Source of the DNA: CS4-C045 sp963844115
GTDB taxonomy: Bacteria; Planctomycetota; Planctomycetia; Pirellulales; UBA7805
NCBI GenBank assembly: GCA_963844115.1
Contig: CAWJNN010000010.1
Span: forward strand, 32,341-96,340
Reading direction: 5' to 3'
Length of the DNA stretch: 64,000 nt
The position numbers and the translations under genes are program-made. Below, one piece after another: positions 19,755 through 27,662 of this stretch (positions within the stretch are counted from its first letter, which is position 1; each line of letters starts with the position of its first letter). Under the pieces are notes generated by a model. The model was not told the DNA's origin, ran no database searches, and saw only the letters and a list, made by a program, of their open reading frames with translations.

Positions 19755-20705
19755 GAGTGTTCGTTCAATCCGTTTGATGGTCCGCGCCAGCTTGGGCGAT
19801 GGTGATTCGATCCGCTGCAAGGCGCGGCTCACGCTGGTGTGACTCTTGTATCCCAAAGCGGCTGCGACTTGAGTTGCTGAATATCCAAAACGGCGGCGGG
19901 CTATCGAGGCGGCAACCGCACGCCCCGCGGTCTCGCTCCGGCGGCCTGCGCACCAGGCGATGCGGTCCTCGTGCATTGCATCGGCCACGACGTCCAAAAT
20001 GACTTCAAGTTGCGGCCGCGGCCGCAACTGCTTCAATGCGGGGATATCTTGATCTTCCGGGCGATCCGCCAGCAGCTTCCCAATCCGCTTAATGAATTGA
20101 CTCGATCCGACAATAAGTCCCTGTGCGGCCTCGGCCCAGGGCACCGGCGGCGGGTCGCGCATTCCATCCCGGACGAACTGGCGGTAACGCTTGCGGGCCT
20201 CTCTGCGGCTACGGCAAAACTCACGCAGCACCGAGTCATAGGTCATCCACGACAAAGTGCGGTCGTTCCGATGATATCCCGGATAGCTGCTCCAGCGGTG
20301 AGCTTCCGGCCGGTCGACCATCTTCGCCCGGACCGGGTTGAGGTGAAGGTAGCGGCTCAACTCGCAGAAGTAACCTTCATCTTCCACCAGCTGCCCCTTG
20401 AACCGCCCCTGAAACAGGTGACCCGCGCGCCGGTGCCGTCGATTGAAATAGCTCGTATAACTGCCGTTAAAGTGTTGCATCCCGGTCGACAAATTGGCAC
20501 GAGGAGTTCCGACAAAGAGGTGATGATGGTTGTCCATCAGCACAAAAGCGTGCAGCTGCCAATCGTACGTCTCCACCGTCCGCTGGAGCCACTCCAGCCA
20601 CCGCTGGCGATCGCGGTCGTCCGAGACGATATCTCGCCGCTCGATCCCGCGGGACATCACATGATACAGGGCCCCTTCGTACTCCACTCGCAATGGTCTG
20701 GCCAT
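19743..20705 (-). CDS. REP-associated tyrosine transposase (RAYT, Y1 HUH)
   Basis: A 320-residue single-strand transposase of the TnpA-REP family. Seen: the family N-terminus MARPLRVEYEGALYHVMSRG, the HUH metal motif in FVLMDNHHHLFV (~res 65), the FQGRFK segment, and the likely nucleophile Tyr in ELSRYLHLNPVRAK. The C-terminal ~90 residues hold a DnaA-C-like helix-turn-helix (RRRFGYSATQVAAALGYKSHTSVSRAL) that could read the terminal repeats. Start 20705 begins the conserved MARPL; an ATG at 20750 would extend into the terminal repeat. The gene is enclosed by 27-bp perfect inverted repeats and flanked by TGACCCC-tagged arrays and partial copies of its own 5' end, evidence of past activity. Confidence 0.92.
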   Translation of the reverse strand: MARPLRVEYEGALYHVMSRGIERRDIVSDDRDRQRWLEWLQRTVETYDWQLHAFVLMDNHHHLFVGTPRANLSTGMQHFNGSYTSYFNRRHRRAGHLFQGRFKGQLVEDEGYFCELSRYLHLNPVRAKMVDRPEAHRWSSYPGYHRNDRTLSWMTYDSVLREFCRSRREARKRYRQFVRDGMRDPPPVPWAEAAQGLIVGSSQFIKRIGKLLADRPEDQDIPALKQLRPRPQLEVILDVVADAMHEDRIAWCAGRRSETAGRAVAASIARRRFGYSATQVAAALGYKSHTSVSRALQRIESPSPKLARTIKRIERTLTNH

Positions 20706-20741
20706 GGCCCAAGCGTAACCTGGCTCTGGCCGGTACGCAAG

Positions 20742-20768
20742 ACTAATCACTAATCACGGCCTGACCCC
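20742..20768 (+). repeat. Right terminal inverted repeat of the RAYT element
   Basis: ACTAATCACTAATCACGGCC and seven more bases, perfect inverted copy of 19728-19754. Direct copies recur at 20997-21023 and 21107-21133, and 26-base versions at 17550-17575 and 18058-18083. A degraded one is visible near 20862-20877. Confidence 0.88.
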
Positions 20769-20769
20769 A

Positions 20770-21142
20770 GATCTGCCTTCTGATCACTGGCCATGGCCCT
20801 AGATCCAGCGATCTGATAACCGGACGTCTTCAGTCCAGCACGGCAATGATCTGACCATCGCTAGTGATCACGGCCTGCACACGAGATCTGCGCCGCTCGA
20901 TCCGCGGGTACATCACCTGAACAGGGCCCCTTCGTACTCCACTCGCAATGGTCTGGCCATGGCCCAAGCGTAACCTGGCTCTGGCCGGTACGCAAGACTA
21001 ATCACTAATCACGGCCTGACCCCAGATCTGCCTAATCACCCCTTGTACTCCGACCGCAAGGTCTGGCCATGGCCCAAGCGTAACCTGGCTCTGGCCGGTA
21101 CGCAAGACTAATCACTAATCACGGCCTGACCCCAGATCTGCC
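20770..21142 (+). repeat. Partial copies of the RAYT 5' end with terminal repeat
   Basis: Two truncated direct copies of the stretch covering the RAYT start region and right terminus: 20891-21032 (matching 20638-20777 with indels) and ~21038-21142 (shorter, more decayed). Each ends in the 27-bp terminal sequence plus TGACCCCAGATCTGCC. The stretch 20778-20890 between looks like a more decayed copy. No complete gene is encoded. Confidence 0.8.
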
Positions 21143-21195
21143 CTTGACCCCAGATCTGCCTGTTGACCCCAGATCTGCCTGACCCCAGATCTGCC
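21127..21195 (+). repeat. Array of four TGACCCCAGATCTGCC units
   Basis: Units at 21127, 21145, 21164 and 21180, separated by 0-3 bases; single copies also follow the termini at 20762 and 21017. The TGACCCCA part is shared with the left array and with the 17.57/18.08 kb tails, while the following bases (GATCTGCC here) differ between groups. Confidence 0.9.
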
Positions 21196-21614
21196 GCACA
21201 ACGGTATTGGGGCTAGGGCGGAGGGAAGGGGGAATGAATCGCCGTTTCAATCCCAAAATATCGTTAACTAGAAGCCCTTGGAATGGTATCAAAATTTTTC
21301 ACGCTTCTACACCCTATTGTTGTCGACGCCTTCGGACTTTTGTTCTTCGTGACCCTAAATCCCGAATTAGGCCGTTCCACGCCCGCGTCGAAGCATACTG
21401 GCGTAACCATTGTCCTACTTGAACGGTGATCGACGGGACAATACCCGTCACAATTCCCGTCTCGATGCATGAACTTGCCTGTACCGACGGATGACGGTGC
21501 CCGCAATGCCTGCCGGCTTGCCCCATTGAAACCGTGGCGGGGGCCTGTAGGGCGGGCGTGCCACAGTGCCACAGTGCCACAGTGCCACAGTGCCACCGCG
21601 GCGGAAGATGCGGG
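21196..21614. other. Gene-free spacer with dispersed repeat and octamer repeat
   Basis: Holds the second copy of the dispersed MGQAG-type repeat (21494-21530, partner 15972-16011) and an uninterrupted microsatellite of the octamer GTGCCACA at 21558-21596 (almost five units). No gene is supported. It separates the island from the floA cluster, whose stop lies at 21615. Confidence 0.6.
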
Positions 21615-22682
21615 CTATTGATTCGAGGTCGTACGGGCGCCGGTGCCAGCGATCGACCTCCGCATGTCGGTATCTGCCTGGATGTTGCGCAGCTGATAAT
21701 AGTCCATTATGCCTAATGCCCCGGATCGGAATGCCTCGGCCATCGCCTTGGGTATTTCCGCCTCTGCCTCGACCAGCTTGGCGCGGCTTTCCTCGATCGA
21801 CGCCATTTGTTCCTGCTCGCGAGCGACTTCCATCGCTCGTTTTCCTTCGGCCCGCGCGCGGGCGACTCGCAGGTCGGCCTCGGCCTGGTCCGCCTGAAGA
21901 CGCGCGCCGATGTTGGAACCCACGTCGATATCCGCAATATCAATCGACACAATTTCGTAGGCGGTCTGTGCATCTAGCCGTCGTGCGAGCACAGCCTTGG
22001 AGATACGGTCGGGGTTTTCCAAAACCAGCTTGTGAGAATCCGAGGATCCGATCGCGCTGACGATACCTTCACCCACCCGTGCGACGATCGTCTCTTCCGT
22101 GGCACCACCAATCAAGCGTTCGAGGTTCGCGCGGACGGTGACTCGCGCTTTGACCTTGAGCTGAATTCCGTCACGCGCGACGGCGTCCAGCGACGCCTTG
22201 CCCGATTCGGCAGCGGGACAGTCGATCACTTTCGGGTAGACACTCGTCTGTACCGCCTCCAACACATTACGTCCTGCCAGGTCAATTGCCGTGGCGTGTT
22301 TAAAACTGAGATCGATAATCTTCGCCTTGTGCGCGGCGATGCATGCTCGAACGACCAGCGGCACGTTGCCACCGGCCAGGTAATGAGCCTCCAAGGCGCG
22401 ACTGGTAATTCCCGTGCTGTCATCCAGGCCAGCTTGTACCGCCATGATCTTGGAACGAATAATGACGGTCGGATTTACCTTACGAAAGGTCATACCCAAC
22501 AAGTCGAAGATCCCAATCTTCGCGCGCGTCGTGACCGCTTGAATCCACAGCCGGAAATATCGAGCAAAGATCGCGAAGACGAGCAGAAAGACAAAAATCG
22601 CAATGATGCTGGCCACGATCACGAACATCGTACTGCGATCGTTCTGAGCCAACAGCGCGGGAAGCGAATCAATGCGGAACAT
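21615..22682 (-). CDS. floA: Flotillin-like protein FloA
   Basis: A 355-residue SPFH-type membrane scaffold protein that organises membrane microdomains. Seen: an N-terminal hydrophobic hairpin (VIVASIIAIFVFLLVFAIFARYFRLWIQ), the FloA signature AKIGIFDLLGMTFRKVNPTVI, an SPFH domain through LKVKARVTVRANLERLIGG, and a C-terminal Glu/Ala-rich coiled coil (QADQAEADLRVARARAEGK). Start ATG 22682 has AGAGGTG eight bases upstream. It is the third gene of a minus-strand unit behind two NfeD-type proteins, the usual flotillin partners. Confidence 0.93.
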   Translation of the reverse strand: MFRIDSLPALLAQNDRSTMFVIVASIIAIFVFLLVFAIFARYFRLWIQAVTTRAKIGIFDLLGMTFRKVNPTVIIRSKIMAVQAGLDDSTGITSRALEAHYLAGGNVPLVVRACIAAHKAKIIDLSFKHATAIDLAGRNVLEAVQTSVYPKVIDCPAAESGKASLDAVARDGIQLKVKARVTVRANLERLIGGATEETIVARVGEGIVSAIGSSDSHKLVLENPDRISKAVLARRLDAQTAYEIVSIDIADIDVGSNIGARLQADQAEADLRVARARAEGKRAMEVAREQEQMASIEESRAKLVEAEAEIPKAMAEAFRSGALGIMDYYQLRNIQADTDMRRSIAGTGARTTSNQ

Positions 22683-22853
22683 AAAAGGCACCTCTGGGGG
22701 TCAGAACCCGCCGGCGAACTGGAAGTTCCCCGACACGTGGGCGTGCCTTTCTTTTACCCTGCACGGCGACCATGTCAAGGTAGCGGACATGAAGATCGCA
22801 GGCCGTGACGGTAAGGGCAGCATCGACCGACCGATGGGCCGCGTAAAACGCGT

Positions 22854-23429
22854 TCAGCGCGTATCGTCGAAGGGATCGCCCGTCACGCTGTCGATTGGCC
22901 GCGAAAGCACATCGTCTGTCGTGTCAGATTCCGATGGACGCGGACGCTTTCGGACCACCAGGCGATTGTTGCGGATTTTAACCACCTGGACCGATTCGCC
23001 TTCTTCGATCGAGCCCGATTCGCAGACGGCGTCCAGCGTCTGATTTTCGATTCGAACGGCGCCGCCGGGTAGCATCGCCGAACGCGCGATTCCCCACTTA
23101 CCGACCAGTTCCTGTAGACGGTGTCTCGGGTCGTCTTTTGAAATCACGTCGTCTTCGGTGGGCACGCCTAACAGCAGCATTCGCCCAACAGGCGTATTGG
23201 GCAACCACTTCAGCGCCAACACAAAGGCTGACGGCATCCCTATCAACGCGACGGCGGCGAATATCAATCCAGTGCCCGTACCGCCGGAATTAAAGGCAAT
23301 AAAAATAGAACCAAGAACCGCCGCGATGGAAAGGAACGTGAGGATACCTCCGGACGGAACGAAGATTTCGAGCATGATGATGCACAGCCCGAGAACCATC
23401 AGAATTATTGCCCAAACGATGGGAGACAT
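22854..23429 (-). CDS. Short NfeD-like membrane protein
   Basis: A 191-residue protein with an N-terminal pair of hydrophobic helices, further hydrophobic helices to ~res 85, and a C-terminal OB-fold NfeD domain (LVGKWGIARSAMLPGGAVRIENQTLDAV, VQVVKIRNNRLVV). NfeD proteins associate with flotillins; this one lies between a long NfeD and FloA. Start 23429 (MSPIVWAI) puts the first helix at the N-terminus; an upstream ATG at 23507 would add a polar tail. Confidence 0.85.
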   Translation of the reverse strand: MSPIVWAIILMVLGLCIIMLEIFVPSGGILTFLSIAAVLGSIFIAFNSGGTGTGLIFAAVALIGMPSAFVLALKWLPNTPVGRMLLLGVPTEDDVISKDDPRHRLQELVGKWGIARSAMLPGGAVRIENQTLDAVCESGSIEEGESVQVVKIRNNRLVVRKRPRPSESDTTDDVLSRPIDSVTGDPFDDTR

Positions 23430-23581
23430 AGTCGCTGGCCTGACATCAAAACACGGGAGAATCGTCCACTTCAGAATTATAGGTTCTTCTGCCGCTTCCG
23501 GGTACAAACTCGCCGTTCCCCCGAAAAACCTGCGTCTGCCGCATGGCCAGCATCCGGCTTCCGGCGGTGGACGCTCGACGG

Positions 23582-25840
23582 CTAATCTAGCGACCGCACG
23601 ATGACGCGGTTTCCGTGAACCTCAACGACCTCGATCTCGGCACCAACTGCGATCAGATCGCCCTCCGAAATCACATCGATCAGCTCGTCGTTTAAAACCG
23701 CCTTCCCCGAAGGGGTCAATTGCGTGGAGGTCACACCGCGCTGACCGACCAGGTGTCGATAGTCCGCCATCTGTTCACGTTCGGTGATCTGCTGGTACAG
23801 GTCACCTTCCGGCGGTGCCAGCATGATCTGATTCAAGAGTGGTGCGCTGGGCAAGTAACGGCGCATGAACATCGCGCATCCAACCACTCCCACCAGGCCA
23901 CCGCCCACGATCAGCAGCGAATCCCGAAGTTGACGCGTCTCGGCTGACGAGGTCGGCAACACAAACGTCTGGCTGGCCAAGACCAACGAAGTCAACATCA
24001 ACACGCCGCCACCCAAGCCAAAGATACCGAAGCCGGGAATAATAAAGACCTCCATCACCAGACAGGCAACTCCGACCAGGAACAGCACAATTTCCAAAGC
24101 GCCCGCCGTTCCTTCCAGAAAATTCGACCAGAAGAACAGCGTGAAGGCGACCGTCGCGACAAACCCGCCGACGCCAATGCCCGGCATTTGCACTTCAGCG
24201 TAAACGGCTGTCATTCCGATCACGATCAACAGCATCGCGAGCCCAGGTGACGCCAGCGCGCGTACTAGTTCGTCCGCCCAACCCGGCTCGGCCATCGTCG
24301 GGTTATCCTCAAGTCCGTACTCCTGCTTGAAACCTTCGAAACTGTCGACGACGTTCAACACAAGCCCCAGCTGCTCGGCCTCATTTCCGTCGACTTGCAG
24401 GTACTCGCCGACATCGCTGATCGTCTCTTCTTTCTGCCAGTCGTCGCGGTCCTCCAGTTGGGCCAGTTCCTCGACGGTAAAGAACTCCGTCAGGCCGTTT
24501 TTCAAGTTCTTGTAACGGTTCACCACCACGTCGTCCTGCACCATCGCCCTTAGCAGTGACGGGCTGCGCAACTTGCGCGGAGCGATTTCGTCTTCAATTG
24601 CAGCGATCAAGTCCAAACGCTCTTCATCGGTGATTCCCTTGACGCCACCTCCCAATGTCGCGTCGGAGTGCATTATCACGTCGTCGCAGGCGAGCGCCAC
24701 CAGCGCGGCGGTACCGGTTGCCTCGCGGGGGATGTAGGCAGCCGTCAACACTTTTTCGTTATCCAGATTACTGAGAAAAGCCGTCAATCTCGCCGCGGAC
24801 GCAACGTCGCCGCCAGGCGAATCGATCCACAGACACAAGAAGTTCACGCCGTTGTCAATCGCTTCGCTCATCATCCGTAGCCGCGTCTCGGCAACTTTTG
24901 CATTCAGGGGCCGATTGAGCATAATCATCTGTGCTTTCAACTTTTCGTCGCGTATGCTCACGACCTTCAGGGCATTCCGCGGCAGCCCCAGATGTTGTGC
25001 CACCTGGCCCCGATCGCTGGCGAGAAATTCGGCAACACCAAATTCGCGCGCCTGTCGACCGGTCAATATGCCCGGTTCATCCTTCGCAAAGACAACGCGC
25101 GTCCGTTCGTTGTCGATGGTCTTCGTCTCACGCAACGATTCTAACTCGCTGGCGAAAACCAGTTGCGATCCATCTTCCGTTTCAACCCGCAACACCTCGC
25201 GCGACGGATCCAGCATTCCCAGCGCGATCGGGACAGGCACCGTCCGTCGACTGCTGGCTATTTGTCGATAGCCACTGATCATGGTCTCGTCAATCGGATG
25301 GTCCTCATCCTGACCGGCGCTGGCGTCCCCGAATTCGACGTCTTCCGCCATCACGATTTGCTCGCACGCCGCGACAACCAGCGCGGCATGGCCCTTGATG
25401 GACCGCGGTAGGTAGGCCACGGTCTTCACTTGCTTCAGCTGAGGGCTGATCAGAAACCGGGCCAACTTCAGGGCGTCTTCAAATTCGCTGCCGCGACCGT
25501 ACTGCGTCTGGCCGGGCGTAAACTCCAATATCAGTACGGGCCGTCGGCCGTCGACCTTAAACTGGTCCGACGATCGCCACTGCGAGAGCGCACGCCGAAT
25601 CTGATGGATGACGCGGCGGTCAACATTTCCAGTAATCGGAACGGCGACCTTGACGATTTGTCCTTGCGCCACGGGAGATCCGGCTGGCCTGGCGGCGGCC
25701 TGCTCCGGCAATTCGGCCGCTTCGTCGGTCTTCGCGGCCGGTTCAGTATCTTGCCCAAGCGCCGGCGAAGGAATCACCGGAGTCACCTCGCAAAAAATTG
25801 CACATGAAATTGCGCAGATCGCAAGCAGATGTTTCAGCAT
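23582..25840 (-). CDS. Long NfeD protein with two degenerate ClpP-like domains
   Basis: About 752 residues: signal peptide (LLAICAISCAIFC), a first ClpP/SppA-like domain (KVAVPITGNVDRRVI to MAEDVEFGDA), a second (NRPLNAKVAETRLRMMSEAI, WIDSPGGDVASAARL, HSDATLGGGVKG), four to six membrane helices (~res 525-670), and a C-terminal NfeD OB-fold (LVGQRGVTSTQLTPSGKAVL). In both ClpP-like domains the position of the catalytic serine in NfeD proteases reads Gly (KGHAALVVAACE and TGTAALVALACD), so proteolysis may be lost; this is from hand alignment. Start 25840 gives a clean signal peptide; 25894 is possible. It heads the NfeD-NfeD-FloA unit. Confidence 0.88.
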   Translation of the reverse strand: MLKHLLAICAISCAIFCEVTPVIPSPALGQDTEPAAKTDEAAELPEQAAARPAGSPVAQGQIVKVAVPITGNVDRRVIHQIRRALSQWRSSDQFKVDGRRPVLILEFTPGQTQYGRGSEFEDALKLARFLISPQLKQVKTVAYLPRSIKGHAALVVAACEQIVMAEDVEFGDASAGQDEDHPIDETMISGYRQIASSRRTVPVPIALGMLDPSREVLRVETEDGSQLVFASELESLRETKTIDNERTRVVFAKDEPGILTGRQAREFGVAEFLASDRGQVAQHLGLPRNALKVVSIRDEKLKAQMIMLNRPLNAKVAETRLRMMSEAIDNGVNFLCLWIDSPGGDVASAARLTAFLSNLDNEKVLTAAYIPREATGTAALVALACDDVIMHSDATLGGGVKGITDEERLDLIAAIEDEIAPRKLRSPSLLRAMVQDDVVVNRYKNLKNGLTEFFTVEELAQLEDRDDWQKEETISDVGEYLQVDGNEAEQLGLVLNVVDSFEGFKQEYGLEDNPTMAEPGWADELVRALASPGLAMLLIVIGMTAVYAEVQMPGIGVGGFVATVAFTLFFWSNFLEGTAGALEIVLFLVGVACLVMEVFIIPGFGIFGLGGGVLMLTSLVLASQTFVLPTSSAETRQLRDSLLIVGGGLVGVVGCAMFMRRYLPSAPLLNQIMLAPPEGDLYQQITEREQMADYRHLVGQRGVTSTQLTPSGKAVLNDELIDVISEGDLIAVGAEIEVVEVHGNRVIVRSLD

Positions 25841-26033
25841 GCGAGGAAGCCACCAATGGTGGTGGTACGTCAATCTGGGAAATTGCAACATCATTCAGAA
25901 CGCGCCTGTCTAAATCTACTGGCCAACGAGCGGATTTTATCGCGGGGCAATCTGCGCAGTCAATTATAGCGCAGCAGCGGTGTAGGGGAGCTAGATAAGC
26001 GTAAAATGCAACCCGCTTTGCGCAAATGGCAAT

Positions 26034-27236
26034 TCAGCGCTTTTCAGACGGTCGCCCGGCCGTCGATTCCGCTGGCGTTTGAAGTACGAGCTGCCAGCCA
26101 CGCGGTACTCGCGGAGGAGCGAAGTACTCGCGAATTTGTTCCCACGTACTATTGATCACGACTTTCGAGAAGCTGTACGACTTGGACGAGCCGTCGGGAT
26201 CGTAAATACGCATCGCCACCGGCTTGAACGAGGATCGGTCCAGACGCATTATAGCGCGCTGGAAATTCGCAGAGTCGACTCGGCTCCTTGGGAAAGCGTC
26301 GATCCAGATTTCCTTTTCTGCGTACTCCTTCGGGGTAACGACCCGTAGAAAGTAACGTTCCCGTAAGTCAGCTGCTTTGGAACCGAACAGGAACGGCAGG
26401 GGCGTGTTGCGAATGGATTTGCCTTGAACCTCCGGAGGGATTGGGTACTCGACAACCTGTTTCGCTTCGTAATTGTGCTGCCAAACCGATTTACCGTTGC
26501 AAACCCAGTGTTCTCCCCGCTCGTCTTCCACCTCGTCATACTTCCCCGTTTTCGGATTAAAGTACTCAACTTTGTCGGCACGCATCGTTCCCCGGTCGGG
26601 CGCGGCGTACCGAATGATGCCTTCGTTTACTTCAATGGGCTTTTCCTTGTACTGGGGGTAGGCCGAGGCAAACGCCGGATCGTAGTTCCACCGCATAAAG
26701 CGACAAGTAAACGTTTTCGTTTTGGTCGTATGCGATTCCCAGGCCGTCAGGACCTGACCCAAATAGACTTCTTCCTCCGGCGTCAGCTGGAACGGCGCAC
26801 GAACAACCTGCGGTGATCCCTGCGGCGGTTGTCCCTGTCCCGCTTGACTCTGCCCCGCTTGACTCTGCACGGGTTGACTCTGCCCCGCTTGACTCTGCCC
26901 CGCTTGACTCTGCACGGGTTGCCCCTGCACGGGTTGACTCTGCACGGGTTGCCCCTGCACGGGTTGCCCCTGCGCTGGTTGTCCCTGCGCTGGTTGTCCC
27001 TGCGCTGGTTGTCCGGGCAGTGGTTGTCCAGGCAGTGGGCCGCGGCGTGCCTGTGGCTGTTGGTTGTCTTGCGACGGCCGCGCTTGGGGTGGACCAACTG
27101 GCGTGCGGGTCGCTTGTCGAGGCGCCGGGCGATACGGTTGCGACGGCGCGGGCTGCTGCGCAGCGACGTCTGTCTGCAAACAAAACGCCGTCCGCATGGC
27201 GATCGCGAGCAATAAGCTGTATCTCATCAGTCCCAT
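26034..27236 (-). CDS. TIGR03009-family exported protein with Gln/Pro repeats
   Basis: A 400-residue secreted protein. After a signal peptide (SLLLAIAMRTAFCLQ) comes a low-complexity region (~res 65-145) of about 17 pentapeptides of GQPxQ/SQPVQ/SQAGQ type, then a conserved domain (VYLGQVLTAWESHTTKTKTF through IRYAAPDRGTMRAD and YFAPPRVPRGWQ) that matches the planctomycete-specific TIGR03009 family. It resembles LolA/outer-membrane lipoprotein carrier folds in its strand pattern, but function is unknown. The DNA repeats of 15-18 bases are near-identical and prone to slippage. Confidence 0.85.
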   Translation of the reverse strand: MGLMRYSLLLAIAMRTAFCLQTDVAAQQPAPSQPYRPAPRQATRTPVGPPQARPSQDNQQPQARRGPLPGQPLPGQPAQGQPAQGQPAQGQPVQGQPVQSQPVQGQPVQSQAGQSQAGQSQPVQSQAGQSQAGQGQPPQGSPQVVRAPFQLTPEEEVYLGQVLTAWESHTTKTKTFTCRFMRWNYDPAFASAYPQYKEKPIEVNEGIIRYAAPDRGTMRADKVEYFNPKTGKYDEVEDERGEHWVCNGKSVWQHNYEAKQVVEYPIPPEVQGKSIRNTPLPFLFGSKAADLRERYFLRVVTPKEYAEKEIWIDAFPRSRVDSANFQRAIMRLDRSSFKPVAMRIYDPDGSSKSYSFSKVVINSTWEQIREYFAPPRVPRGWQLVLQTPAESTAGRPSEKR

Positions 27237-27302
27237 TTACATTCTCCGTGAGAACGTGTTCGGAAATTCGTAGGATCGCCTTCCGAAGCCGTGATCTTTC
27301 TT

Positions 27303-27397
27303 GTAGGCCGGAACAAACTCTGTCCCGGCGCGCCGGGATTACCGGCAGCACATTGCCGGAAATCGCCGGAACTGCACTTCGCTTGTTCGCGGCCTAC
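27303..27397. repeat. Cloverleaf-like palindromic element between divergent genes
   Basis: Outer arms GTAGGCCGGAACAAAC (27303-27318) and GCTTGTTCGCGGCCTAC (27381-27397) pair, and enclose two hairpins: the perfect 16-base palindrome TCCCGGCGCGCCGGGA (27323-27338) and CCGGCA-GCACAT-TGCCGG (27342-27359). The whole could fold as a three-way junction in DNA or RNA. I recall similar GTAGGCCGGAACAAG palindromes repeated through Rhodopirellula-type genomes, so I take it as a REP-like dispersed element. The surrounding 27237-27662 holds no gene. Confidence 0.6.
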
Positions 27398-27662
27398 TTG
27401 CAGCGTTCGTGAAAAAATCACCGTCTACCCGGACTGCAAATCCTGATAGACCACTTGTACCCGTCTCCTGCTAAGTTCCTGCAGCCGCGGGCGATTGGGC
27501 GCGGGCGGGGATTCTAGCAATTGAATTGGGGCGTCTCCAGGGCATTTGCGTTTCCTGTCGCCACGCTTCCCAACGCGCTCAGCCATCCTAGATTGCCAGG
27601 CACGGCCCGTTGTGGGACGATCGCTCTTGTCGAAAACATCGTCCATCCAACCCGCGCGACGC

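Noticed and set aside
19658..21195. CRISPR-like array
   Set aside because: Units are 16-17 bases, adjacent or separated by 0-7 bases, with no constant-length unique spacers and no cas genes. They are terminus-associated repeats of the RAYT element.
26632..27351. Second frame with Ala/Gly/Thr/Ser/Glu repeats on the minus strand
   Set aside because: It is the out-of-frame reading of the Gln/Pro repeat DNA of the TIGR03009 gene; the conserved domain is only in the other frame.
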